In this document: positions 48,849 through 62,389 of the stretch, piece by piece
How the letters are laid out: every line of letters begins with the position of its first letter
How positions within the stretch are numbered: position 1 is the stretch's first letter
Assembly: GCA_023376005.1 (NCBI GenBank)
Contig: CM042179.1
Location: forward strand, 18,431,423-18,495,422
Source: Doryteuthis pealeii
Taxonomy: Eukaryota > Mollusca > Cephalopoda > Myopsida > Loliginidae
Direction of reading: 5' to 3'
Length of the DNA: 64,000 nucleotides
Notes under the pieces: generated by a model
Told to the model about the DNA's origin: nothing
What the model saw: only the letters and a program-made list of their open reading frames with translations
Database searches by the model: none
Translations under genes and position numbers: made by a program

Positions 48849-49524
48849 GTGAAAATAGACAAACTATTGACATTGGTTGTTGCATGTGTATGTGCAGTTG
48901 GTAGTCTGGAGCAGTGGATGATATCAGATTTCATAGTGAAAGATATCTGGAAGTTCCAATGGATATTGAGAAAAAAAATTATTGGAAATTATGAAATCTG
49001 GTTGAGAGGTGAATTGGTGGGGATTGAACTTAAAAATAACCAAGTAAAATTGAGTAAAAGTCAGTATAACAGAATTCCCCCTGACAAGATGTCTACCAAC
49101 CTTGCTTCTGGGTACTTTTTATTAAAACTTTGTCAGGTGTCAGAAAACCGTTTCCTTGAAAACTTTCCTTCCCAAAGTGTGTTGGTATGGGAAATGCTTG
49201 TTTTAAAGTTGGGAAAATAGGGGTGATGAATCACACATAAATTTAACCAAGGCTGTTATCTGTGTGTTTAGGCAGTCACTTAACAACCATCTGACTTAGC
49301 TGCTACTATTAGAAGTAAAATTGTCCATTGTTCTAATGCAACAAGCAGGAGTGATATATGTACACTTATTATATAATTGTGTTTGTGTCATTTTCTTCTT
49401 TCTCAGTTCTAGCGAGATTGGTTTGATAATCATTGCTTGTAGGATTAAATCAGCAGGATTTTGTCAGCAAGCACAGAATGATGATCAATTAAAAAAGATA
49501 TTACATGTTGTGCCGATGGATTGA
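48849..49524 (+). pseudogene. Antisense intronic open frame, weakly BEN-domain-like (copy B)
   Basis: The cleanest version: an uninterrupted 123-residue frame (48849-49220) with a hydrophobic N-terminal segment (LLTLVVACVCAVG), then the GELVGIEL and LASGYFLLKLC parts, ending at TAG. A second frame (49321-49524, 67 residues) follows. It is transcriptionally opposite to the OCIAD1 exons of this copy. All three copies are recent duplicates, so their similarity is not evidence of selection. Confidence 0.35.
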
Positions 49525-49689
49525 CATGTACTTTGATACATGTGTTATCTTATAGGCCTGTATGTCTAGTACATTGGCCAAGACCAGACTATACAATGAT
49601 TGCTGTGTTTGAGGTTCTCCCTGAATTCCAGCTTAAATTTGAAGCTCAAATAATTATCAAATATGAGATTCATTTTCTCTAAATGAATA

Positions 49690-49985
49690 TATTTTATTTA
49701 AATTGAATTTCATATAAGTATTAAAGATTAAATTGAATTTCATATAAGTATCAATATAGTATAGATTAAATTGAATTTCATATAAGTATCAATATAATAT
49801 AGATTAAATTGAATTTCATATAAGTATCAATATAGTATAGATTAAATTGAATTTCATATAAGTATCAATATAGTATAGATTAAATTGAATTTCATATAAG
49901 TATCAATATAGTATAGATTAAATTGAATTTCATATAAGTATCAATATAGTATAGATTAAATTGAATTTCATATAAGTATCAAAGT
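49690..49985. repeat. 38-bp minisatellite (copy B, inverted)
   Basis: Reverse-complement counterpart of the 24070-24370 array; units are cleaner, without the scattered deletions of copy A. Confidence 0.9.
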
Positions 49986-50961
49986 AAATTTAGAAATTAG
50001 TAATATAATCAGAATCAGAAATAACATTTAACCCCTAAATTATTCTACATTATCAGGATTTTCTTTGTTAGCTTATATAATCAAGATATAAATAAAACAT
50101 ACTTACCTAATGTTTTTATTCCAGCACCATATTTTGGATGTGGTTTAAGATATCCTGGAAAGGAAATAAATACAAAATATACAAATCAATATCAACATAC
50201 CATCACCCCCCCCCATTTATCCACATCATTTTTTTATCAAATTAATAGAAATATGAAAATTCATATATCTTTATAAAAAAATTCATACTTATGTCTTTAG
50301 TAATTATTATCTTATTTTATTGACTCAAATAAAAAAAAAAAGAATGCAACATTACAAGAAATCATTAGAGAAAGTAAAACATCAATATATGTTTTGCTTG
50401 ATTTATTTTGTGTGTTTATAAATAAGATATCAGTTGTGATGCCTACTACATAAAGATTTATATATCTTGGTTGGATCCATGATACCACCAGATATAATAA
50501 TCTTTATGTAGTACATCACAAACTGATATCTTATTTATAAAAACACAAAATAAATCAAAGCAAAACATAAATATTGAATGTTACTTTCTCCTAATGATTT
50601 TTTGTAATTGTTCATTCTTTTTTTAATTTGAGTCATAAATAGAATAATAATTACTAAAGACATAAGTATAAAATTTTTTTATAAAGATATATAATTTACA
50701 TATTTCTATTAATTTGATAAAAAATGATGTGGATAAATGAGGGGGGGGTGTAATTGGTATGTTGATATTGATTATTAATATTTGTATTTATTTCCAGGAT
50801 ATCTTAAAACACATCAAAATATGGTGCTGGAATAAAAACATTAGGTAAGTATGTTTTTATTATATCTTGATTATATAACTAACAAAGAAAATCCTGTAAT
50901 GTAGAATAATTTAGGGGTTAAATGTTATTTCTGATTCTGATTATTATACTAATTTCTAAAT

Positions 50962-51255
50962 TTACTTTGATACTTATATGAAATTCAATTTAATCATATA
51001 CTATATTGATACTTATATAAATTCAATTTAATTATACTATATTGATACTTATATGAAATTCAATTAATCTATACTATATTGATACTTATATGAATTCAAT
51101 TTAATCTATACTATATTGATACTTATATGAAATTCAATTTAATCTATATTATATTGATACTTATATGAAATTCAATTTAATCTATACTATATTGATACTT
51201 ATATGAAATTCAATTTAATCTATACTATATTGATACTTATATGAAATTCAATTTA
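50962..51255. repeat. 38-bp minisatellite (copy C)
   Basis: Same orientation and near-identical units as the array at 24070-24370. Confidence 0.9.
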
Positions 51256-51429
51256 AATAAAATATATTCATTTAGAGAAAATGAATCTCATATTTGATAA
51301 TTATTTGAGCTTCAAATTTAAGCTGGAATTCAGGGAGAACCTCAAACACAGCAATCATTGTATAGTCTGGTCTTGGCCAAGTACTAGACATACAGGCCTA
51401 TAAGATAACACATGTATCAAAGTACATGT

Positions 51430-52249
51430 CAATCCATCGGCACAACATGTAATATCTTTTTTAATTGATCATCATTCTGTGCTTGCTGACAAAATCCTGC
51501 TGATTTAATCCTACAAGCAATGATTATCAAACCAATCTCGCTAGAACTGAGAAAGAAGAAAATGACACAAACACAATTATATAATAAGTTACATATATCA
51601 CTCCTGCTTGTTGCATTAGAACAATGGACAATTTTACTTCTAATAGTAGCAGCTAAGTCAGATGGTTGTTAAGTGACTGCCTAAACACACAGATAACAGC
51701 CTTGGTTAAATTTATGTGTGATTCATCACCCCTATTTTCCCAACTTTAAAACAAGCATTTCCCATACCAACACACTTTGGGAAGGAAAGTTTTCAAGGAA
51801 ACGGTTTTCTGACACCTGACAAAGTTTTAATAAAAAGTACCCAGAAGCAAGGTTGTAGACATCTTGTCAGGGGGAATTCTGTATATACTGACTTTTACTC
51901 AATTTTACTTGGTTATTTTAAGTTCAATCCCCACCAATTCACCTCTCAACCAGATTTCATAATTTCCAATAATTTTTCTCAATATCCATTGGAACTTCCA
52001 GATATCTTTCACTATGAAATCTGATATCATCCACTGCTCCAGACTACCAACTGCACATACACATGCAACAACCAATGTCAATAGTTTGTCTATTTTCACA
52101 GTTTCAACTCTGAAATTTGGTGTTATCCACACACTGGCATATGTAACAGTATTTGAAACAAATTCATGTTTATGTTTGCATTTATCTGCATATTGGTTAT
52201 TTTTTTTTTTTTTTTTTTCTGAATCAACGTTCGCTTTTCTGGTTATCAT
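51430..52249 (-). pseudogene. Antisense intronic open frame, weakly BEN-domain-like (copy C)
   Basis: Third copy, minus strand. The 5' part (51905-52249) is open for 114 residues, including a lysine run from a poly-A/T tract; the 3' part is broken by small deletions. Same content as 48849-49524. Confidence 0.3.
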
Positions 52250-52688
52250 TAATTAACATTTTTATTTTCCCAATCAAAAGGTGCAGCATTACTTGATATA
52301 TTTTGGGTAAAATATCATACCAAAATGAATGTCGCCAAAAGATTATGCTCTACCAAATAGCCAGCTTGCAGAAACATTAAGACAACGTGCAAGGGGCAGG
52401 TAATTTTTTTTTCATTGCTTATCTCCCTTATTTTCAGAAATTAGCAAACAAAACAAATGTACACAATACAGTTTAAATACCTTGCAAAACTCAATCTTCA
52501 AAGTTTGTTTTTTTTATTTAACCTGAACATTACTGAATTTTTGTTTATAGCAAAAATTATATTTCAAATAAGTTACTTACTCAATTAATTTCCAAAATTT
52601 ATTAATACATTAAGGTTGGGGAAAATTGCATCTGAAATGCTTTATTTCATTGGCTGCCACATTTTATCACATTTTCCTATGTGTGATT

Positions 52689-52745
52689 ATATATATATTA
52701 TATATATATATAATATATATATTATATTATATAATATATATATAA
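52689..52745. repeat. Interrupted (AT)n microsatellite, copy C
   Basis: Same site as in copies A and B, but with several missing bases breaking the alternation, consistent with lower base accuracy. Confidence 0.85.
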
Positions 52746-54389
52746 CTTATTTAAAGTACAGAAAATTTTATACTAGAAAATAATATAGATTGTGCTGAAA
52801 TTTGGCATGTACCTCAGGAATAAAGTGGCTATATTGTGAATCTGAAATAAAAATGTTATAATGTATCTGATAATTACTAATTATAGCAACCATAATAGAT
52901 TCACTTATCCTATTACTTTACTGAATCATATTGCAGTTTTAAAATCATAAACTCTTCAACCCCCTCTACAGTATTGGAATCACTATTTGAAAATTGTACA
53001 TATATTCAATATCAAATAAAGTAGATAATGTGTTAAATTACATAGATATATAACTAAGATGATTTTAGATTATTTAAATATATTACAAAAAATAAAAATT
53101 ATTCCATATTTGTTTTTATAAAAAGGTTTTTAATCAAATTATCTTCAATGAATATGATCTTCTATTTGTATTTAAATACAATTATTTCTAACAAAGTTCT
53201 GCATGTTTGCAATATATGCACAACAGTTTTAAAAATATTTTAAATGCTCTTACATAAATATTGATTTGTGGAATTTTCTTGATATTAAAAGATAAGTTTA
53301 CTTTTAAGTTTCTATTTATTCTATCCTACTTTTATAATAAAAATATTTTAATTTATTTTAAAGGGGTCCTTCAGAATTTGGCATGGAACCTGCAAGTAAT
53401 GAGGGAGTCAATCCAATGGGAAGTCCTCAAGTCTCAGTACCACCAACTGGATATTCTGTTTCTGATGTTTTTGAAGCAAAAACAGATCAAGATCACCTGA
53501 TACAGAGATCAAGCCAGAAAGTTTTTCATCAGGTTGGGGTTTGGTTTTTTTTTGTTTTTTTTATTTGGGGGGGGTATGTGTCAGATTTTTTTAATAAAAC
53601 CTGTGTTTCATATCTACTATGATTACTAAATAGCAAAAATTCAAACTTCTGAACGTTTGGGGAAAGTATTTTCTTACCTATTCCCAACATTATCATTAGT
53701 AAAAAAGAATCTTTTAGTCTTTGTTTAATATTTATGTAGTTTTAGATTTATTTTTGGTGTGATTGTAACATTTTCTTCTTTCCTTCAGATAATTCTGGAG
53801 AACAGGAAACACAGTACAGATCTTATGGTGATCTTCGTCGTCAAAATAGGGAAATATATAATGAGAATCAAATAGTCAAATGGCAGAAATACCCAAATAG
53901 GGCAAGAAATCCTCAAGCCTCCTGAAGATAAAAGTTCTCAATGGACAACACCTAATAGTTCTAATAATCCACGTAAGATTGTTTGTCTCACTTTTTATTC
54001 TTGAAATTTAATGTGTTTTGTATGATTTCACTATATTTAAAAAATGTTACATTTTCTAAGAATTAGAATTTTCGTTTGATCATTGTTTAAATAAAAATAG
54101 TACTTTCTGAAGAATTTAAAAAATTTAAATTTACAGAAATTATTAATTTAAGTTTTGTCATATTGTAAAAGGATATGTATCCTTTTATAACGATAACTGA
54201 ATATAAAAGTAGTAACATTCAAATATTGCATTGTTATTGACTTATATTTTAATCAATATATATAAGTAATGATTTTAAAGTATTTTACATATGCTATGAC
54301 TGAGAAATATTGTATAAATTTATTAAAAAGTTGAGGATTCAGGAAATGAGGAATAATTGAGTTATTTTCCTCAACATTATTCACTTAGT

Positions 54390-54690
54390 ATATCTGCGTT
54401 ATTCAAACTATTGTCCCCATCTTCATTGTTATTTGTACAACGTTTGGCCGTATACCCTCCGGCCTTCTTCAAGTATTTCTTGTCGGGAACTTCTGTTGTG
54501 TATTCGGGAGCCATCACGGAACTTTGAACCTAACCCTTATTTTATTCCACGGGGGTATCATAGCTGGGGTAGGAGTTGTTAATTAATAATTTTTCTAACT
54601 GCTTTCACTCAGGATTGAACTCGGGTTCCAGAGATAACTGTCACTTAGAACTATCCTAACCTAACTGCCTTATCCACTCGGCCATGTGTC
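54390..54690 (-). mobile_element. tRNA-derived SINE (copy C)
   Basis: Same element as at 46231-46545 in the other orientation, with intact A and B boxes and several small deletions in the body. Confidence 0.7.
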
Positions 54691-54893
54691 TAATTGGACA
54701 ATTGAGTGTGAATTTTTGGAACTATAAACCTAATGTCTCAATTTGGCTAGAATATCTACCTATTTTACTTTTGTATGATTTTTACCTAGACTCATTTTTT
54801 TTTTTTGTTTTTTTTTTGGTTTTTTCAATCTGATCTGGCCTTCTTAATTATGGGTTCCCATATTGTATTTATTTCTATACTAGGTCTACTTGT

Positions 54894-55012
54894 ACGTTGT
54901 ACAAATAACAATGAAGATGGGAAAATAGCCGAATAACGCAGATAATACTAATCTTCAAGCCTCATCTCAAACATTCAGAGAAATTATTCACTTAGTTTCT
55001 TTTTTTCTCTAA
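54894..55012 (+). other. Candidate alternative last exon 7b of OCIAD1 (copy C)
   Basis: Same acceptor and content as in copies A and B, with one-base losses that break the frame. Confidence 0.3.
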
Positions 55013-55634
55013 TATTTACAATGACATTTATTATTATGAAATATGATTATTTTTTCACATGAAATGTCAAAAAATTATTGTTTTACAGGTGGACCAACAA
55101 ATAAATATGGTGATGTATGGAAGAATGAAATAAACAATACCTTTAATTACTTGTGTAGAAAGAAATAGAATAATAATATAATCTATGCAGGGAAATGTTA
55201 AAATGTACTGGCTGTTTTCTGTGATACACAATAAATTGATATGCAAAATTTGATTGTTGTTTGTCTTGTTTGAGATTTCATCTGGTCATTTTTATTTTTT
55301 TATTTTTTTTTTTTTGCTTAATCCAATCTTAGTTTTACTAATTCTAAAATTAAAACCTTTTACTTGTCATTTACTAAGCTTATTATTTTAGCACAAGCCC
55401 AGAAATATGGGCACCCATGAGTATCAAGCTCACTAACAATGTGTTACATATTCATTCTTAGTTCCATTTATTGCTATATCTTCTAATCATCTTCAGGTTG
55501 TGTTCAAGTAGGGGAATTTTGTTAGAGTGTGCATTTTAACTGAAAATGATTTTTATTTTTATTTATTTTTTAAGTTTGGGGGGGGACATGACATGATGAC
55601 TGAAATCTATTTTTTTAGTTATCAAGGGTAAATA

Positions 55635-55668
<34 letters not shown>

Positions 55669-55746
55669 TTTTGTAATAAAAGTAAATAAATGAAGTCAGC
55701 AAACAAAATAGCCAGAAAAAAAGGACTTGACAGTTGAATTTTACAA

Positions 55747-58700
55747 GTCAAAATATTTTAAGGGTGATTCTTTTCTGGTAAGCCAGTATGCCAATCACGA
55801 AATAAAATATTTTAAGGGTGATTCTTTCTGGTAAGCCAGTATTCCAATCACGAAATAAAATATTTTAAGGGTGATTCTTTTCTGGTAAGCCAGTATGCCA
55901 ATCACGAAATAAAATATTTAAGGGTGATTCTTTTCTGGTAAGCCAGTATGCCAATCACGAAATAAAACATTTAAGGGTGATTCTTTTCTGGTAGGCCAGT
56001 ATGCCAATCACGAAATAAAACATTTTAAGGGTGATTCTTTCTGGTAGGCAGTATGCCAATCACGAAATAAAATATTTTAAGGGTGATTCTTTTCTGGTAG
56101 GCCAGTATGCCATCACGAAATAAAATATTTAAGGGTGATTCTTTTCTGGTAGCCCAGTATGCCAATCACGAAATAAAACATTTTAAGGGTGATTCTTTTC
56201 TGGTAGGCCAGATGCCAATCACGAAATAAAATATTTTAAGGGTGATTCTTTTCTGGTAGGCCAGTATGCAATCACGAAATAAAATATTTAAGGTGATTCT
56301 TTTCTGGTAGCCAGTATGCCAATCACGAAATAAAATATTTTAAGGTGATTCTTTTCTGGTAGGCCAGTATGCCAATCACGAAATAAAATATTTTAAGGGT
56401 GATTTCTTTTCTGGTAAGCCAGTATGCCAATCACGAAATAAAATATTTAAGGGTGATTCTTTTCTGGTAGGCCAGTATGCCAATCACGAAATAAATATTT
56501 TAAGGGTGATTCTTTTCTTGGTAAGCCAGTATGCCAATCACGAAATAAAATATTTAAGGGTGATTCTTTTCTGGTAGGCCAGTATGCCATCACGAAATAA
56601 AATATTTTAAGGGTGATTCTTTTTGGTAAGCCAGTATGCCAATCACGAAATAAAAATATTTTAAGGTGATTCTTTTCTGGTAAGCCAGTATGCCAATCAC
56701 GAAATAAAATATTTAAGGTGATTCTTTTCTGGTAGGCCAGTATGCCAATCACGAAATAAAATATTTTAAGGGTGATTCTTTTCTGGTAGGCCAGTATGCC
56801 AATCACGAAATAAATATTTTAAGGGTGATTCTTTTCTGGTAGGCCAGTATGCCAATCACGAAATAAAATATTTAAGGGTGATTCTTTTCTGGTAGGCCAG
56901 TATGCCAATCACGAAATAAAATATTTTAAGGGTGATTCTTTTCTGGTAAGCCAGTATGCCAATCACGAAATAAAATATTTAAGGGTGATTCTTTTCTGGT
57001 AGGCCAGTATGCCAATCACGAAATAAATATTTTAAGGGTGATTCTTTTCTGGTAAGCCAGTATGCCAATCACGAAATAAAATATTTTAAGGGTGATTCTT
57101 TTCTGGTAAGCCAGTATGCCAATCACGAAATAAAATATTTTAAGGGTGATTCTTTTCTGGTAGGCCAGTATGCCAATCACGAAATAAAATATTTTAAGGG
57201 TGATTCTTTTCTGGTAGGCCAGTATGCCAATCACGAAATAAAATATTTTAAGGGTGATTCTTTTCTGGTAAGCCAGTATGCCAATCACGAAATAAAATAT
57301 TTTAAGGGTGATTCTTTTCGGTAGGCCAGTATGCAATCACGAAATAAAATATTTTAAGGGTGATTCTTTCTGGTAGGCCAGTATGCCAATCACGAAATAA
57401 AATATTTTAAGGGTGATTCTTTTCTGGTAGGCCAGTATGCCAATCACGAAATAAAATATTTTAAGGGTGATTCTTTTCTGGTAAGCCAGTATGCCAATCA
57501 CGAAATAAAATATTTTAAGGGTGATTCTTTTCTGGTAGGCCAGTATGCCAATCACGAAATAAAATATTTTAAGGGTGATTCTTTGGTAGGCCAGTATGCC
57601 AATCACGAAATAAAATATTTTAAGGGTGATTCTTTTCTGGTAAGCCAGTATGCCAATCACGAAATAAAATATTTTAAGGGTGATTCTTTTCTGGTAGGCC
57701 AGTATGCCAATCACGAAATAAAACATTTAAGGGTATTCTTTCTGGTAGGCCAGTATGCCAATCACGAAATAAAACATTTTAAGGGTGATTCTTTTCTGGT
57801 AGGCCAGTATGCCAATCACGAAATAAAATATTTTTAAGGGTGATTCTTTCTGGTAGGCCAGTATGCCAATCACGAAATAAAATATTTTAAGGGTGATTCT
57901 TTTCTGGTAGGCCAGTATGCCAATCACGAAATAAAATATTTTAACGGTGATTCTTTCTGGTAGGCCAGTATGCCAATCACGAAATAAAATATTTTAAGGG
58001 TATTCTTTTCTGGTAGGCCAGTATGCCAATCACGAAATAAAATATTTTAAGGGTGATTCTTTCTGGTAAGCCAGTATGCCAATCACGAAATAAAATATTT
58101 TAAGGGTTATTCTTTTCTGGAAGCCAGTATGCCAATCACGAAATAAAATATTTTAAGGTTATTCTTTTCTGGTAAGCCAGTATGCCAATCACGAAATAAA
58201 ATATTTTAAGGTATTCTTTTCTGGTAAGCCAGTATGCCAATCACAATAAAATATTTAAGGTGATTCTTTTCTGGTAAGCCAGTATGCCAATCACCGAAAT
58301 AAAATATTTAAGGGTGATTCTTTTCTGGTACCAGTATGCCAATCACGAAATAAAATATTTTAAGGGTGATTCTTTTCTGGTAAGCCAGTATGCCAATCAC
58401 GAAATAAAATTTTTAAGGGTTATTCTTTTCTGGTAAGCCAGTATGCCAATCACGAAATAAAATATTTAAGGGTTATTCTTTTCTGGTAAGCCAGTATGCC
58501 AATCACGAAATAAAATATTTTAAAGGGTTATTCTTTCTGGTAAGCCAGTATGCCAATCACGAAATAAAATATTTTAAGGGTGATTCTTTTCTGGTAAGCC
58601 AGTATGCCAATCACGAAATAAAATATTTTAAGGGTGATTCTTTTCTGGTAAGCCAGTATGCCAATCACGAAATAAAATATTTTAAGGTGATTCTTTTCTG

Positions 58701-58779
58701 GTAAGCCAGTATGCCAATCACGAAATAAAATATTTAAGGGTGATTCTTTTTCGGTAAGCCAGTATGCCAATCACGAAAA
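55747..58779 (-). repeat. VNTR1: 54-bp minisatellite (right arm of palindrome), about 56 copies
   Basis: Same unit as 42617-45155, opposite orientation. The outer part (about 58040-58779) is made of the GGCTTACC subtype, matching the start of the left-arm array. About nine more units than the left arm. Confidence 0.95.
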
Positions 58780-59011
58780 TTGAACAAGAAAAATGAATTT
58801 TTTTTTTTTTTTTTTTTTTTTAGATAACATTGCTCAATAAAAAAAAATTTCAAATGGTGTCAAGACACCAAGCATCTTTTTTAGCTAACTTGAGGGTGCT
58901 GAATCTGAAAATCCTCTTACTTTTTTTCTTGGTAGCTCACATTTTTGCTGTGCAGAAATGACTCATGTTTTGGGAAAAAAGCATTTTTTAAATTTGTTTT
59001 CTTATATACTT

Positions 59012-60828
59012 AGCATTCCCAGTTGGGTTTTTTTTTGCAGGGGGTTATTGTTATTTAATCACGTTAGTTATATAGTTTTGGAAATGGAGGTCGGACCTTG
59101 AATTATGCAAATATCCCTGTGGTTCAAAAGTTATGAGAATTTAAAATCCCTAAATTAGGGGTACAAAAGTGGACATGATTTTGTTAAAAAAAAAAATGTC
59201 AAATCACGGACTAATTGAAAAGAATAAATTTAATAATCTTTACCATTTCTTTAATGTTGGAACAATTTTGATAAAACTTTGCATTCTTATGTAAAATTGT
59301 ATGTTCTTTTTATTCTGCACTTAAATTTTATGTACTCCATGCTAGAACTCATTATTTGGTGAATAAAAAAGTAGGTATATCAAAGGGTTTTTTAAAAGTT
59401 TCCACAAGATTATTCAACATTTTAATTTTAATATGGCCGTATATATATACATATATAGTATAATTAATAAATCACTTTGGACTTAAAAATACCTTTTAAA
59501 TACTCTGCTATGTTGTATTACATACAAGAAATAGCATAACTCTTTATATAATTTTATTTAACTGTGTTGCAGCTTGTGTTTACATTAAACACATTTCGTC
59601 TGTTCAAAGAACAAAATTCTGTTTTAACTCAATGTAAAAAATAATTCAATGGTTTTTTTAACCATTGAATTATTTTTTATAAAAGTTACATATTTAGAAA
59701 GGTTTATTTTTCTTTCCAGCCATATAAATATTTTTTAAAATTGGACCAGAAATAAGTGATAAATTACTATTTAAACTGGTAATGTCCGAATAAACGGTGT
59801 CTGTTCAGAGTTGTTTACATTCGGAAGACAAGTAAATTTGAGTTTTTTTTCAAAGCTGATGATGTAACAACGTTTACATTTCACAACATGACTAAGTTCT
59901 ACTTGTAGTTAAAAGTTATTTCCTATTTAAGTGTAAGAATATTGATAAAGATTAACCACTTTGATTTTACAATAAAAGTAACAAAAATACGACGCGGAAA
60001 ACAATTTGTATAACACATTTTTGGCTGTTCTAAGACAAAATACCGTTTTAATTCACTGTAAAAAATAATTCAATGGATAAAAACACATCCAAATTACAGA
60101 TTTAGAAAGATTATTACATTTTCTTTTCAACCATATAAATATTTAAAAATTGGACCTGAAATATGCTAGTATACTTTTTTTTTAAGCCGAGAGATTGTTT
60201 ACATTCAAAAATCGAGTAAATTTGACTTCTTTTTTTTTTTTTTTTTTCTTCAAAATTAAAACTTTGAGCAAAATCCCTGACGATGTAGGATCGTTTTTAT
60301 TTCATACATTAAATATGAAAATAATTCTATCTTCTATTACAGTGCTTCTTTTTTCTTTCTTTGTTTTTTTTTTTTTTTTTTTTTTTTTTTTTGTGCTTCT
60401 CTTTTATTTTTTGAAGAAATCACCTACAACTTTGCTCTATGTATTTTCGCTTCCACAGGGCCTAGAAACAAAAAAAGTCCTGTTTGTACTTCCAGGTGTC
60501 TTCTAATTGAATGTAAAATTCAAAAATATTGATAAAGATTAGCACCACTATGATTTTGAAAAACAAAGTAGTGTGTAAAAATTAGTCTAAAAAAAGTCAT
60601 ATTTTATGTTTTTTGGCTGTTCAAAGCAAAATATCATTTAACTCGCCTGTAATAATTCAATGGAGAGAAAACATAAATTACATATTTAGAAAGATTATCT
60701 TTTCTTTCCAACCATATAAAATATTTTAAAGATTGGACCAAAAATACCAGAGAAATTGCCATTTGAACCAATTAAGGTGAAAAATTGTTAATGTCCAACG
60801 ATTTTTACAAAACAAGCTGGTAATGCTA
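59012..60828. mobile_element. Non-coding module element, single-ended (right arm)
   Basis: Mirror image of 40561-42374, with the same termini. An AACCATTGAATTATTTTTTA self-complementary junction lies near 59645-59680. A T run of about 30 at 60362-60391 mirrors the A run at about 41000. Confidence 0.6.
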
Positions 60829-61054
60829 ATATATTATATATGCCAATGTCAATATTTATCAAAGTAAAACTGTAGAAACCTCTCAATTTGTATTTAAACT
60901 AATCAATATAGTCTGCTTATTAAGAAATACTATTTTGCAATAACAATCAGACCCTAAGTCATTAAAAATAATACAATTGAATATACCAAGACAACAAGTA
61001 TTTTCATCAAATCATTTAATAAACAGCAGAATTAAACCTTGTGAAAATAAGAAC

Positions 61055-61516
61055 TATGGGAAAAATGTTCTCTTTTTTGATGTCTGTCATGTTCAATGTT
61101 ATTTAAGTCCCTTTTGATATTCCAGCAGAAGTCAGCCATCATTCATTTGTTCCAACATCCTTGGTAACACTCTTCCATTTTTTTTTTTTTATATCCTGAT
61201 GGAATCATTCACCTTGATCATCACTCACATCAGCCACATTATCCAGAAATCTATCTAGATGGCAATGTAACAAAATGAACCTTAATACTCATATTAGGCC
61301 TATGTTCTGTAGAATTTTCAACAGCTTTCCACTAACTCCTTTAGTTTTTTGCATGATGATTGCTTTAAAAGTTTTTCACCACATCAACAAATGATGTCCA
61401 AGCGCGGAATTCCAAGTCATTTATTGAATTAACAAATTCATCATCCTTAATGAGTTTCCTGATATCAGGACCATCCAAACATTCCTGCTTTGAGTTATTT
61501 GGTGCTAAGCTCTGGA
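61055..61516 (-). pseudogene. Decayed transposon-associated gene (right arm)
   Basis: Mirror copy of 39866-40327 with the same disabling stops plus minor differences. It adds no independent evidence of function. Confidence 0.6.
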
Positions 61517-61707
61517 ATGATTAACATATATTCTCAAAACACATTACTTTGTACAGTGATTTTACATACCATTTCATTAATCCCAATTTTGAAAAGGAAA
61601 AGGATTTTTTTTTTCTTTTGGAATTAGCACTTTTCCTGGTGTTCATCATGTAAAAGATCTATTTTGTGTATACACCTCTTTATTTCCCTGATACATAACT
61701 GTTATGT

Positions 61708-62160
61708 TTTGATGTACAGATTAAAATATGTTGAATGGAAATAATGAATGCAAACCAAGGTTATTGTAAAATTTAACAAGAAGGTTTATTAAACACAGAA
61801 TAGAGAGACTTCTTACTCGCAGACAACAAAAATACATAAACTGCACTGAGAGCGTCATTCAAATATATAAACAATGATGTAGGGGAAGCAACTCTATTTC
61901 GTTAGGTGACCTAACAATAACCACACTCATGTGGGGAAAGAAAAGCAGCACATGGATATACCATCTGCCCAACATGCCAATTTGCTTGAGTAATTCTAAA
62001 TTTCCTAGGTGATATGATCAAACCAATCAGATGATGCCAGAGTGAAAGTATTAAATTAAAACTGTAGTGATTTTCAATAAGTTTACTTATGGTTAAATTT
62101 AAATCGTATACTACACTTCATTACAAAATTATAGGCTCTGCCCTATTCATTATATAACAC
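61708..62160 (-). mobile_element. Possible solo LTR (right arm)
   Basis: Mirror copy of 39213-39672, beginning TGTTATGTTTTGATGTACAG when read on the plus strand. Confidence 0.4.
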
Positions 62161-62389
62161 AATGATCTATGAGTTTTAGCTATGCTAGCCATTAAACCAC
62201 ATGAGGTATCCAAAACATTTTCTTTGAAATTTGAATTTTTTTAGAAAATCCTAAATGTTTTTTGTCAAGAATAAAATTTATTTTATTAATCATAAAACTT
62301 TAAATAATGGATTGTTGCAAATATATGTATTATCATAAAGGTACACGGTGATAACCTACTCAAGTTTCACCATAAGGATCTTCAGGTTT

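Larger units (their letters stand above)
45779..50154 (-). pseudogene. OCIAD1: OCIAD1 exons 4-8, inverted partial copy B (frame intact)
   Basis: Exons on the minus strand: 50107-50154, 48546-48666, 47399-47568, 46954-47136, 45779-45819. Lengths 48, 121, 170, 183 and 41 preserve phase throughout and all GT/AG sites are present, so this copy encodes the second half of the OCIA domain (from HPKYG) through the conserved TNKYGDVWEE tail without a break. It lacks exons 1-3, the ATG and a promoter, because the palindrome centre lies upstream of exon 4. As drawn it cannot make OCIAD1. It may nevertheless be the best read of the real exons, if the duplication is an assembly artefact. Confidence 0.85.
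50798..55128 (+). pseudogene. OCIAD1: OCIAD1 exons 4-8, direct partial copy C
   Basis: Exons at 50798-50844, 52281-52399, 53364-53532, 53789-53972 and 55089-55128 mirror copy B. Exon lengths (47, 119, 169, 184, 40) each depart from the phase-preserving lengths by one or two bases, so the frame breaks in every exon, including the final one. Splice signals remain. Exons 1-3 are absent. The pattern, isolated one-base losses mainly at doubled bases, is typical of unpolished consensus rather than pseudogene decay. Confidence 0.85.
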
